A model generated the notes under the pieces. That model was not told the origin of the DNA. It ran no database searches and saw only the letters and a list, made by a program, of their open reading frames with translations. The position numbers and the translations under genes are program-made. From Candidatus Faecalibacterium gallistercoris (GTDB lineage: Bacteria > Bacillota > Clostridia > Oscillospirales > Ruminococcaceae): a stretch of 64,000 bases of DNA. Shown here in pieces: positions 7,961 through 15,240 of this stretch. The stretch is taken from positions 1-64,000 of the forward strand of contig DXBJ01000049.1 of NCBI GenBank assembly GCA_019116585.1, written 5' to 3'. Numbering within the stretch: position 1 is the stretch's first letter; each line of letters opens with the position of its first letter.

Positions 7961-8509
7961 ATGGAACAAATGCTTTTGGTGCGCTGTGCACCCGCTTACG
8001 CCGTGCAGATCGCTTCTTACCGGCAGGAATGTCTGGACACCGGCAGCCGGATGGACGGATGCGGCCCTCTGCGTCGGATGGAGGACCCCATGGATTGGGT
8101 CCGCTGGTGTCAGTCCTGGGATACAGATGGGGCTCTGCCCACCGATATGGATTGGGTGCGTACCACACAGTTTTTATACATCCGTGCATCCGACGGCAAG
8201 ATGGTGGGAACCATCCAGGTGCGGCATACCCTGAACCAGATGCTTGCGGCTTACGGTGGACATATAGGCTATTCCGTCTGCCCATCCGAGCGGCGCAAAG
8301 GTTATGCCGCCCGGATGCTGCGGGAGGTTTTGCCCTTTTGCCGGCAGCTGGGGCTTGCCCGCGTGCTGATCACCTGTACGCCGGACAATGAAGCCAGCCG
8401 GCGGGTCATCCAATCGGCTGGCGGCGTCTATGAATCGACCGTCTTTGAGAGAGACAGGAACCGGGAATTGGAACGGTACTGGATTGACCTGACACCCAAA
8501 CAAAGATAG
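7961..8509 (+). CDS. GNAT-family N-acetyltransferase
   Basis: A 182-residue acyl-CoA acetyltransferase. The acetyl-CoA-binding motif is seen as VCPSERRKGYAARML (residues about 107-121), preceded by GGHIGYSV and followed by the DNEASRRVIQSAGG segment typical of motif B. The substrate is unknown; the overall form resembles RimJ/YhaP-type clostridial acetyltransferases that act on small molecules. It starts 36 nt after galK, so it may be in the same transcript. An AAAGGA box precedes the ATG. Confidence 0.8.
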   Translation: MEQMLLVRCAPAYAVQIASYRQECLDTGSRMDGCGPLRRMEDPMDWVRWCQSWDTDGALPTDMDWVRTTQFLYIRASDGKMVGTIQVRHTLNQMLAAYGGHIGYSVCPSERRKGYAARMLREVLPFCRQLGLARVLITCTPDNEASRRVIQSAGGVYESTVFERDRNRELERYWIDLTPKQR

Positions 8510-8546
8510 GAGAGGAACACCCGCCGGAAAAACCTGAAAAAAGTGA

Positions 8547-8575
8547 TTGACAATCCCGCCTTCTCTTGGTATAAT
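8547..8575 (+). promoter_or_regulatory. Consensus SigA promoter for rpsF-ssb-rpsR
   Basis: A perfect consensus: TTGACA, 17-bp spacer, TATAAT. This is the strongest promoter in the window and fits the high expression of ribosomal proteins. Confidence 0.85.
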
Positions 8576-8582
8576 AAATTGC

Positions 8583-8650
8583 TGTCTGTAAAGACGGCCC
8601 CGCGGGAAGCCCCGCGGACCCTTGGCTTCCATCCGAAGCCCTTATGTCCA
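8583..8650 (+). promoter_or_regulatory. Structured 5' leader of rpsF, candidate S6:S18 autoregulatory site
   Basis: Two hairpins lie between promoter and start codon: CCGCGGG/CCCGCGG (8600-8606 with 8611-8617) and GGCTTC/GAAGCC (8624-8629 with 8635-8640) with CATCC in the loop. The S6:S18 complex is known to bind a leader hairpin with a conserved CCG element in many bacteria. Here a CCG spans the edge of the second loop, so the match is suggestive only. Confidence 0.35.
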
Positions 8651-8666
8651 AAAGGAGGTGCACAAA

Positions 8667-8951
8667 ATGGCAAAGTACGAAACCATGCTGATTACCACCG
8701 CCACCCTCGACGACGAGGCTACCGCCGCTCTGGTCGGTAAGTTCAAGTCCCTGATCGAGGCCAACGGTACGATCGACTCCATCGACGAGTGGGGCAAGCG
8801 CCGTCTGGCCTACCCCATCAACGACGAGAACGAGGGCGTCTACACGGTGATCAATTTCACCAGCGAGCCCGACTTCCCCGCCGAGCTGGACCGTGTGTAC
8901 AAGATCACCGAGGGCGTCATGCGCTCCCTGATCGTCGCAAAGGAAGACTAA
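8667..8951 (+). CDS. rpsF: Ribosomal protein S6 (bS6)
   Basis: Small-subunit protein that binds 16S rRNA as a heterodimer with S18. The 94 residues show the family pattern from KYETMLITT to VYKITEGVMRSLIVAKED, including RRLAYPINDENEG. The ATG at 8667 has a strong AAGGAGGTG box 7 nt upstream; an upstream in-frame ATG lies in the leader and is not used. It is the first gene of the conserved rpsF-ssb-rpsR operon. Confidence 0.97.
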   Translation: MAKYETMLITTATLDDEATAALVGKFKSLIEANGTIDSIDEWGKRRLAYPINDENEGVYTVINFTSEPDFPAELDRVYKITEGVMRSLIVAKED

Positions 8952-8979
8952 TTCCACAGAGTACGAGGAGTCCTGTCTT

Positions 8980-9462
8980 ATGTTGAACGTTGTTGCAATC
9001 ATGGGCCGCCTGGTGGCGGACCCCGAGCTCCGCACCACCACCAGCGGCATCAATATGGCCCGCTTCCGCATTGCCTGCGACCGCAACTTTGCCCGCCAGG
9101 GCGAGCAGCGCCAGGCCGATTTTCTGGACGTGGTGGCGTGGCGCAGCCAGGCCGATTTTGTCTGCAAGTATTTCCAGAAGGGCAGCCTGATCGTCATTGA
9201 CGGCAGCATCCAGACCCGGCAGTACCAGGACAAAAACGGCAACAACCGCACCGCAGTGGAGATCGTCGCCAACAACATCAATTTTGCCGGGCCCAAAAAC
9301 TCCAGCGGCAGCAATGGGGGCGGCGCCTCTTATGGCAGCCAGCCCCGCCAGAACGCCCAGCCCGCCGCCCGCCCGTCCAACATCGAGGCGGTCCCCAGCT
9401 ATTCTGCCGGGGATACCGATGACTTTGCCGTCATCGACGACAGCGACGATCTGCCGTTCTAA
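8980..9462 (+). CDS. ssb: Single-stranded DNA-binding protein
   Basis: Binds ssDNA at forks and recruits replication and repair partners. The 160-residue protein has an N-terminal OB fold (MLNVVAIMGRLVADPELR to VANNINFAG, about residues 1-105), a glycine/serine/proline-rich linker and the acidic partner-binding tip DDSDDLPF at the C-terminus. It lies 28 nt after rpsF, with GAGGAG upstream of the ATG, in the standard S6-SSB-S18 order. Confidence 0.97.
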   Translation: MLNVVAIMGRLVADPELRTTTSGINMARFRIACDRNFARQGEQRQADFLDVVAWRSQADFVCKYFQKGSLIVIDGSIQTRQYQDKNGNNRTAVEIVANNINFAGPKNSSGSNGGGASYGSQPRQNAQPAARPSNIEAVPSYSAGDTDDFAVIDDSDDLPF

Positions 9463-9507
9463 GGCGTCCATCCCGACACAAAAATTCAAACAGGAGGTAA
9501 ACCAGCA

Positions 9508-9765
9508 ATGGCTTTTGAGAAAAACGAAGGCTCCCGCCCCGCACGTCCCGTGCGCCGCGGCCGCAAGAAGGTCTGCAGCTTCTGCGTCGATCGCATTGAC
9601 GAGATCGATTACAAGGATGTTGCCCGTCTGCGCAAGTACGTCTCTGAGCGGGCCAAGATCATTCCCCGCCGCGTGACCGGCACCTGCGCTTACCATCAGC
9701 GCGCCCTGACCACCGCGATCAAGCGTGCCCGTCACGTCGCCCTGATGCCCTACGTCAGCGACTAA
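9508..9765 (+). CDS. rpsR: Ribosomal protein S18 (bS18), zinc-type
   Basis: Small-subunit protein that pairs with S6. The 85 residues include the typical [26 protein letters not shown] core and the basic [12 protein letters not shown] end. Three cysteines (CSFC in the N-terminal part and the C in GTCAYHQ) point to the zinc-binding variant of S18. AGGAGG lies 9 nt before the ATG. It is last in the operon and is followed by a terminator. Confidence 0.97.
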   Translation: MAFEKNEGSRPARPVRRGRKKVCSFCVDRIDEIDYKDVARLRKYVSERAKIIPRRVTGTCAYHQRALTTAIKRARHVALMPYVSD

Positions 9766-9802
9766 TCGCAGATCCATTCCAAAACAATCAGCAATCAGCA
9801 GC

Positions 9803-9836
9803 AAACGCCGCCCGTCGAACGATGGGCGGCGTTTTT
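9803..9836 (+). terminator. Intrinsic terminator after rpsR
   Basis: Stem AAACGCCGCCC (9803-9813) with GGGCGGCGTTT (9823-9833), followed by T residues. Confidence 0.85.
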
Positions 9837-9847
9837 AAGTGTACAGC

Positions 9848-9888
9848 AAAAACCCGCCCGTCTCGCATCGGCAGGGACGGGCGGGTTT
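9848..9888 (-). terminator. Intrinsic terminator after galU
   Basis: A GC-rich stem with arms AACCCGCCCGTC and GACGGGCGGGTT. On the minus strand it is followed by a five-T run, so it faces galU. Confidence 0.8.
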
Positions 9889-9901
9889 GTCCGGTCTGGT
9901 T

Positions 9902-10777
9902 TTACAACGTCTTGCAGAACTCTTTCAGGTAGGCGCGGAACGCCTCGCCGATCTCGGGGTGGCGCAGGGCCAGCTCCACCTGGGCCTGGACCACGCAGAG
10001 CTTGTTGCCCATGTCGTAGTGCTTGCCGGTGAAGGCCACCGCCGTCATGCCGCCCCGGGTGCGGGCATATTCGGCCATGGCGTCGGTGAGCTGGATCTCG
10101 CCGCCGGCGCCGGGCTTGGTGGCGGCCAGCAGGGGATAGATCTCGGGGGTCAGCAGGACGCGCCCCAGGATGGAGTAGTTGCTGAACTCCTGGCCCTTTT
10201 TGGGCTTTTCGATCATGTCGTCCACAAAAAAGTAGTTGTCGTGGATGGGGGTGGTCTTGAGGCTGCAGTAGCGGCTGACGTCCTCCCAGGGGACGGCGCA
10301 GACGCCGGCGGCCGGCCGGCCAAACTCCTCGTAGGCGCGGATCAGCTGGGCGCAGACCGGGTCCTCGCCGATGATGACGTCGTCGCCGTAGATCACCACA
10401 AAGGGGTCGTCTCCCGTGAAAGGCTGCGCCATGCGCACGGCGTGGCCCAGGCCCAGGGTCTGCTTCTGGCGGACGAAGTAGATGTTGGCCAGGTTGGCGA
10501 TGCCAAGGCACTCTTCCAGCATTTTTTCCTTGCCGGGGGCAGCCAGCTTTTCTTCCAGCTCGGGGCTGCGGTCGAAGTGGTCCTCGATGATCGTCTGGTT
10601 CCGGCTCAGGATGATGAGGATGTCGGTGATGCCGGAGCGGACCGCCTCTTCGACCAGGTACTGGATGGCGGGCTTATCCACGATGGGCAGCATCCCCTTG
10701 GGCATGGCCTTGGTGGCGGGCAGGACCCGGGTGCCCAGGCCGGCGGCGGGGATGACGGCTTTTTTGACGGCTTGCAT
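9902..10777 (-). CDS. galU: UTP-glucose-1-phosphate uridylyltransferase
   Basis: Makes UDP-glucose from UTP and glucose-1-phosphate, supplying the Leloir pathway and cell-surface glycan synthesis. The 291 residues carry the nucleotidyltransferase signature AAGLGTRVLPATKAMPKGMLPI at the N-terminus, then QKQTLGLGHAV, YGDDVI and GGEIQLTDAM, all typical of bacterial GalU. AGGAGG precedes the ATG. It lies 31 nt downstream of the RING-finger gene on the same strand and has its own terminator. Confidence 0.95.
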   Translation of the reverse strand: MQAVKKAVIPAAGLGTRVLPATKAMPKGMLPIVDKPAIQYLVEEAVRSGITDILIILSRNQTIIEDHFDRSPELEEKLAAPGKEKMLEECLGIANLANIYFVRQKQTLGLGHAVRMAQPFTGDDPFVVIYGDDVIIGEDPVCAQLIRAYEEFGRPAAGVCAVPWEDVSRYCSLKTTPIHDNYFFVDDMIEKPKKGQEFSNYSILGRVLLTPEIYPLLAATKPGAGGEIQLTDAMAEYARTRGGMTAVAFTGKHYDMGNKLCVVQAQVELALRHPEIGEAFRAYLKEFCKTL

Positions 10778-10808
10778 AAGAGACCTCCTTCGGATGTTAC
10801 TTTGATTG

Positions 10809-11771
10809 TTAGATCACCAGCCCCACGATGGCGTCCACATTGGGGCCCAGAAACAGGCTGAACACGGCCCCGGCCACCATCATCAGGGTGCAGACGCCGA
10901 CGACGGCGGCCCAGCTGACCCCGCCCTGGGCCCGGAGGACTGCCTCCCGCTGGGCCTTTTCGGGGAATTCGGCCTCGATCCGGCGGATGCGTCCGGCGGC
11001 GCTGCGGCGGTAAAGGTACTTGGCGAACATCCCGCTCAAGACCATGACCGCAAAGCTGGCGATGGAGGCCAGCTGGGCCAGAAAGAGCAGGGACGAGGAG
11101 CTGATGGCAGGGGCGAAAGCGCTTTCGCTCAGCACCAGCAGTTCCAGCAGGGCGGGCAGGTTGAGCAGCAGGTCCACCGCCAGAAAGGCGAAGGCCGGCT
11201 TCCAGGCCTTGCGGTAGAAAAAGTAGAGGGGCCCGAACAGCAAAGCCGAAAAGCAGATGGAGCTTTTGCGGCCGTACTTCTGCATCTGCGCAAAGTCCCG
11301 CAGGTAGGAGGGGCTGGCAGGGCCCAGATAGGCGGCCCAGTCCTCGGCGGAGATGCCGTCGATGGGCTCGTCGGCGCTGGCAGCGCTGGACTGCCAGTAA
11401 CCGCCGCCCTGGGCCTCCTGGTACAGGCGGGCGTAATTGAAGCCGCCGGCGCTCTGCTGGGCCTGGCGGTTGGCGTCCACCCGGGGCGGGGGCGTCGGGC
11501 CGGCCTCAAAGGTAAAACCGCAGTGGCTGCAGCGGGCGGCGTCCTCCGGGTTGGAGGCGCCGCAGTTGGGGCAGCGGCGCTCGGACCGGGCCGAGGCGGG
11601 GGGCGTCCATTCAAACCCCGCGCCGTGCTTGCCGGCGTAGACACAGGCGCCCTGCTTTTCGTAGCAGGCGCGGTGATAGGGCGCGCCGCAGTCGGGGCAT
11701 ACGACAATATCGTCCGTATCGGTCAGGGGCTTGCCGCAGACCGAGCAGGGACAACCGGTAAATTGATACAT
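10809..11771 (-). CDS. RING-finger/zinc-ribbon membrane protein (DUF2628-like), function unknown
   Basis: A 320-residue protein with three parts. Residues 1-45 form a prokaryotic RING-type zinc finger (CPCSVCGKPL, CPDCGAPYHRACY). Residues about 65-90 form a zinc ribbon (CPNCGASNPEDAARCSHCG). The C-terminal 160 residues have four or so hydrophobic segments (ICFSALLFGPLYFFYRKAWK onward) resembling DUF2628 proteins. The predicted topology puts both zinc modules in the cytoplasm. The role is unknown. The ATG at 11771 is behind GGAGGC; the longer upstream reading is AT-rich and not protein-like. It may share a transcript with galU. Confidence 0.7.
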   Translation of the reverse strand: MYQFTGCPCSVCGKPLTDTDDIVVCPDCGAPYHRACYEKQGACVYAGKHGAGFEWTPPASARSERRCPNCGASNPEDAARCSHCGFTFEAGPTPPPRVDANRQAQQSAGGFNYARLYQEAQGGGYWQSSAASADEPIDGISAEDWAAYLGPASPSYLRDFAQMQKYGRKSSICFSALLFGPLYFFYRKAWKPAFAFLAVDLLLNLPALLELLVLSESAFAPAISSSSLLFLAQLASIASFAVMVLSGMFAKYLYRRSAAGRIRRIEAEFPEKAQREAVLRAQGGVSWAAVVGVCTLMMVAGAVFSLFLGPNVDAIVGLVI

Positions 11772-11975
11772 AAAAGCCTCCGCATTTTGATTGCATGGTA
11801 TGTTTAGTATACTCTCCCAGAGCAAAAAAGGAAAGCCAAACTTGGAAATTTGACTTTTTATTTTGCATTTCCAGGCCAGTATAACACACAATCTTGAAGA
11901 AATTGAAAACAAACGCCTCTTTCACCCACCCTTCACAAAAATTTCCGGCATTCAGGGGGCCGGGGCCGTTCCAAA

Positions 11976-12005
11976 TTGACAGAGGGGCGCAGGGCGTGTT
12001 ATCCT
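11976..12005 (+). promoter_or_regulatory. Candidate promoter for the small ORF-YkgJ pair
   Basis: TTGACA at 11976, an 18-bp spacer, then TATCCT. The -10 box is imperfect but the position, 24 bp before the small ORF, is good. Confidence 0.45.
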
Positions 12006-12028
12006 TGCAGGGAAAGGAGGCGGACCAA

Positions 12029-12169
12029 ATGGAGGGACGCTGCATCGGCGCGATGCGCTTTGACGGGACAGGGGCGCGCCCCTGCACCTGTCAGGAAGCT
12101 GAGCGCGGCCGGATCCCCCGGCTTTTTCGGGAGGGGAGAGACCGGCTGCTGCGGGAGGAGGAGCCATGA
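12029..12169 (+). CDS. Small hypothetical protein (46 aa) upstream of the YkgJ-type gene
   Basis: A short frame starting MEGRCIGAMRFDGTGARPC, behind a good AAAGGAGG box 8 nt upstream. Its TGA overlaps the ATG of the next gene (ATGA, 12166-12169), which suggests translational coupling. It has three cysteines (RC.I, PCTC) and a charged C-terminal half. I do not recognise a family. It could be a real cysteine-containing small protein or a leader peptide that sets translation of the YkgJ-type protein. Confidence 0.45.
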   Translation: MEGRCIGAMRFDGTGARPCTCQEAERGRIPRLFREGRDRLLREEEP

Positions 12170-12891
12170 GAGACCGTGCGATCGACCTCTGCGGCGCAGA
12201 GGGGGGCGGCCGCGCCCCGGATATGCCCTTGCTGGCGGCGGGGGACCGCTTTGCGTTCCAATGCGCCGGCTGCGGCGGGTGCTGCCGGGGCCGGGAGGAC
12301 CTGGTCCTCTCGGGGTACGACCTGTACCGCCTGGCCCGGCGTCTGGGCCTGCCGCCCCGGATCACGGCCCGGGCGTTCTGCCGCAGCTACATCGGGGCGG
12401 TCAGCCGCCTGCCGGTCCTCCGGCTGGCCCCGGTCCGCGCCGAGGGCAACAACTGCCCTTTCCTGACCGGGGGGCGCTGCGCCGTCCATGAGGCCCGGCC
12501 TCTGGCCTGCGCCCTCTATCCGCTGGGGCAGGAGATCACCCGGGAGGGGAAGGTGGCGTATTATTTTCAGAACACCGGCTGCGGCGGCAGGGAGGTGCGG
12601 GCCACCCTGGCGGACTACCTGGCCGCCCAGGGCATCCCGGAGCGGGAGCCCCAGGACGTTTTGTGGGCGGTCCGCTGCATGGCCCTGGAACAGGAGGCAC
12701 CCTTCTGGGAGGCCGCGCTGGGCCCTGTTATCCTGCGGCGGTTCCAGGCCAAGCTGGCCGACGCTCTTTATTACCGGTACGACCTCGCCCGCCCCTGGCC
12801 GGAGCAGCTGAAGGAGAACCTCGCCTGGCTGGCAGGGGAGCGGGCGCGCCTGGAGGAGATGCAGCAGCAGCTCAATCGAAAAAAACGATAG
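12166..12891 (+). CDS. YkgJ-family cysteine-cluster protein (Fe-S or zinc binding)
   Basis: The 241-residue protein has the YkgJ/FliB-type cysteine cluster: FQCAGCGGCCRG at about residues 32-43, NNCPFLTGGRCAVHEARPLACALYPLG at about 99-125 and NTGCGG near 142. The cysteine pattern implies a bound Fe-S cluster or metal ion (family knowledge). The biochemical role is unknown for most members. It starts by ATGA overlap with the 46-codon ORF. No terminator is evident after it, and the ABC-transporter promoter begins about 60 bp downstream. Confidence 0.8.
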   Translation: MRDRAIDLCGAEGGGRAPDMPLLAAGDRFAFQCAGCGGCCRGREDLVLSGYDLYRLARRLGLPPRITARAFCRSYIGAVSRLPVLRLAPVRAEGNNCPFLTGGRCAVHEARPLACALYPLGQEITREGKVAYYFQNTGCGGREVRATLADYLAAQGIPEREPQDVLWAVRCMALEQEAPFWEAALGPVILRRFQAKLADALYYRYDLARPWPEQLKENLAWLAGERARLEEMQQQLNRKKR

Positions 12892-12951
12892 ATGTGTTTG
12901 CATTCATCAATATTCATGGCACTTCAGACGAATAAAATGGAGAGTTACGTC

Positions 12952-12980
12952 TTGTATTCTTCCCCAAAGTGTGCTATACT
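12952..12980 (+). promoter_or_regulatory. SigA promoter for the ABC importer operon
   Basis: TTGTAT, 17 bp, TATACT. The transcript would start near 12987, just before a perfect palindrome and a 100-nt structured leader. Confidence 0.7.
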
Positions 12981-12996
12981 TCACAATCATGAAGCA

Positions 12997-13012
12997 CTTC
13001 ACACGTGTGAAG
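12997..13012. promoter_or_regulatory. 16-bp perfect palindrome, candidate operator
   Basis: CTTCACACGTGTGAAG is a perfect inverted repeat centred about 24 bp after the -10 box, where a repressor would block elongation or initiation. It could instead form a weak RNA hairpin. Two GC-rich hairpins follow in the leader (13021-13035 and 13045-13065) without U-tracts. No T-box or known riboswitch was recognised. Confidence 0.45.
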
Positions 13013-13095
13013 CGCCGGGGCGGGCCGCAGGCCCGTCCGCACCGCCCGGGGGTCCTGTCCCCGGGGCATATGCAAAGTAGAGGAGAGTATAGGCT

Positions 13096-14142
13096 ATGCG
13101 TAAGATTTCCCGTCGTTCGTTTCTGACTGTTTCCGCAGCTGCGGCCGCTGCCGGCGTCCTGGCAGCCTGCGGCGGTTCTTCTTCGTCCTCCACGGCGGCT
13201 TCGTCCTCCGCCGCTTCTTCGGCAGCGTCCTCGTCTGCAGCAGACAGCGCCGCCGCCCCTGCCGAGAGCTATACCGTCGGCATCTGCCAGCTGGTGCAGC
13301 ACGAGGCGCTGGACGCCGCCACCCAGGGCTTCCAGGATGCGCTGACCGAGCAGTTGGGCGACGCCGTCACTTTTGACCTGCAGAATGCCCAGAACGATTC
13401 CCCGACCTGCTCCACCATCTGCAACGGCTTCGTCTCGGCCGGCGTGGACCTGATCATGGCCAACGGCACCCCCGCCCTGCAGGCGGCCCAGGCCTCCACC
13501 GCCGACATCCCCATCCTGGGTACCTCCATCACCGAATACGGCGTGGCTCTGGGCATCGACGATTTCAGCGGCACGGTGGGCGGCAACATCTCGGGCACCT
13601 CCGACCTGGCCCCCCTGGACGAGCAGGCGGCCATGATCGTGGAGTGGATGCCGGACGCCCAGACCGTGGGCCTGCTCTACTGCTCGGCGGAGGCCAACAG
13701 CCAGTACCAGGTGGACGTGGTCCAGGCTGAGCTGGAAGCCGCCGGCCTGACCGTCACCCAGTACCCCTTCTCCGACTCCAACGACCTGTCCTCGGTCTGC
13801 CAGCAGGCCGCCACCGAGAGCGACGTCCTCTACGTCCCCACCGACAACACGGTGGCCGCCAACACCGGCATTGTGGACGGCATCTGCCGCCCCATGGGCA
13901 AGCCCGTCTTTGCGGGCGAGGAGGGCATCTGCCGGGGCTGCGGCGTGGCCACCCTGTCCATCAGCTACTACGACCTGGGCTACACCACCGGCGAGATGGC
14001 CGCCCAGATCCTGACCGGCGAGGCGGACATCGCCGCCATGCCCATCCAGTACACCAACGTCACCAAGAAATACAACCCCACCATCTGCGAGGAGCTGGGC
14101 CTGACCGTGCCGGAAGGCTACGAGGCCATTGAAGAAGCGTAA
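13096..14142 (+). CDS. ABC transporter substrate-binding lipoprotein
   Basis: Extracytoplasmic solute-binding protein of the ABC_sub_bind (PF04392, TrpX-like) type, 348 residues. The N-terminus has SRRSFL followed by an alanine-rich stretch and the lipobox LAAC (Cys 25). A serine/alanine-rich linker to about residue 55 precedes the binding domain (YTVGICQLVQHEALD, LIMANGTPALQAA, VLYVPTDNTVAAN). The SRRSFL motif would fit Tat export. The substrate is not known; relatives are linked to tryptophan or other aromatic compounds but no T-box supports that here. It is the first gene of a three-gene importer operon. Confidence 0.85.
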   Translation: MRKISRRSFLTVSAAAAAAGVLAACGGSSSSSTAASSSAASSAASSSAADSAAAPAESYTVGICQLVQHEALDAATQGFQDALTEQLGDAVTFDLQNAQNDSPTCSTICNGFVSAGVDLIMANGTPALQAAQASTADIPILGTSITEYGVALGIDDFSGTVGGNISGTSDLAPLDEQAAMIVEWMPDAQTVGLLYCSAEANSQYQVDVVQAELEAAGLTVTQYPFSDSNDLSSVCQQAATESDVLYVPTDNTVAANTGIVDGICRPMGKPVFAGEEGICRGCGVATLSISYYDLGYTTGEMAAQILTGEADIAAMPIQYTNVTKKYNPTICEELGLTVPEGYEAIEEA

Positions 14143-14181
14143 GGCCGCTTCCTTATTTTTAAAAGGCACTGCACAGACGGC

Positions 14182-14264
14182 CGTCAGGGCGGATTTGCCC
14201 TGGCGGTCGCCTGCGTGTGTTTTGATCCGCTCCGCCGGGCCGGCAGTGAGGCCCTGCCCGGCGG
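14182..14264 (+). promoter_or_regulatory. Paired hairpins between binding-protein and permease genes
   Basis: Two GC-rich stems (about 14182-14190 with 14197-14205, and CCGCCGGGC 14232-14240 with GCCCGGCGG 14256-14264) without U-runs. Such structures often stabilise the upstream mRNA so that binding protein exceeds permease. That role is inference. Confidence 0.4.
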
Positions 14265-14292
14265 CCAAACGTCAAAAACAGGAGGAATTATT

Positions 14293-15240
14293 TTGGAAGT
14301 CTTAGCAAGACTGGCAAACCTGCCCGGCGCGCTGCCGGGGGCCTGCGCACAGGGCCTGATCTGGGGCATCATGGCCATTGGCGTCTACCTGACCTACCGC
14401 ATCCTGGATGTGGCCGACCTGACGGTGGACAACTCCTTCGGCACCGGCGGCGCGGTCTGCGTCATGGCCCTGCTGTCCGGGCAGAACGTCTGGACCGCCC
14501 TGATCCTGGCCTTTATCGCGGGGCTGGCCTGCGGCCTTGTCACCGGATTGCTGCACACCTTCATGGGCATCCCGGCGATCCTGGCCGGTATCCTGACCCA
14601 GCTGGCCCTCTATTCGGTCAACCTGAAGATCATGGGCAAGTCCAACCAGTCCATCAACGTGGATAAGTACGACCTGCTGATCTCCCTGCGCTGGGTCAAG
14701 GAGTTTGCCCTCCGCAACCCTGTGGTCATGGTCATCCTGATCACCCTGGTCCTGATCGGCATCCTCTACTGGTTCTTTGGCACCGAGCTGGGCTGCTCCA
14801 TCCGCGCCACCGGCTCCAACCCCCACATGAGCCGGGCCCAGGGCATCAACACCAGCTTCAACGTGGTGCTGGGCCTGATGGTCTCCAACGGGCTGGTCGC
14901 CCTGTCGGGCGCCCTGCTCAGTCAGTACCAGGGCTTTGCCGACGTCAGCATGGGCCGCGGCGCCATCGTCATCGGCCTGGCCGCCGTCATCATCGGCGAG
15001 ACCATCTTCGGCCGCATCTTCCACAACTTTGCCCTCAAGCTGGCGGCGGTGTCCATCGGCGCTGTGGTCTATTATATTGTCCTGCAGCTGGTGCTGACAC
15101 TGGGCTTCGACGCCAACCTCCTCAAGCTGCTGTCGGCCGTGGTGGTGGCCATCTTCCTGGCGGTGCCTTACTGGAAGGGCAAGTACTTCACAAAGCCCGT
15201 GCCCAAAAAGGCCCAGAAGGAGGAACAGCCCCATGCTTGA
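14293..15240 (+). CDS. ABC transporter permease
   Basis: A 315-residue integral membrane permease of the BPD_transp_2 (branched-chain/TrpY-like) type. About eight to nine hydrophobic segments are visible, with the typical LTYRILDVADLTVDNSFGTGGAV near the N-terminus and GCSIRATGSNPHMSRAQGIN in the cytoplasmic loop. The start is the TTG at 14293, placed by AGGAGG nine bases upstream; no ATG fits. It overlaps the ATPase gene by 8 nt. It forms the channel of the importer. Confidence 0.85.
   Translation: MEVLARLANLPGALPGACAQGLIWGIMAIGVYLTYRILDVADLTVDNSFGTGGAVCVMALLSGQNVWTALILAFIAGLACGLVTGLLHTFMGIPAILAGILTQLALYSVNLKIMGKSNQSINVDKYDLLISLRWVKEFALRNPVVMVILITLVLIGILYWFFGTELGCSIRATGSNPHMSRAQGINTSFNVVLGLMVSNGLVALSGALLSQYQGFADVSMGRGAIVIGLAAVIIGETIFGRIFHNFALKLAAVSIGAVVYYIVLQLVLTLGFDANLLKLLSAVVVAIFLAVPYWKGKYFTKPVPKKAQKEEQPHA

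Noticed and set aside
12892..13095. T-box or tryptophan riboswitch before the ABC importer
   Set aside because: No T-box bulge sequence, specifier stem or terminator/antiterminator pair was found; only a palindrome and plain hairpins.
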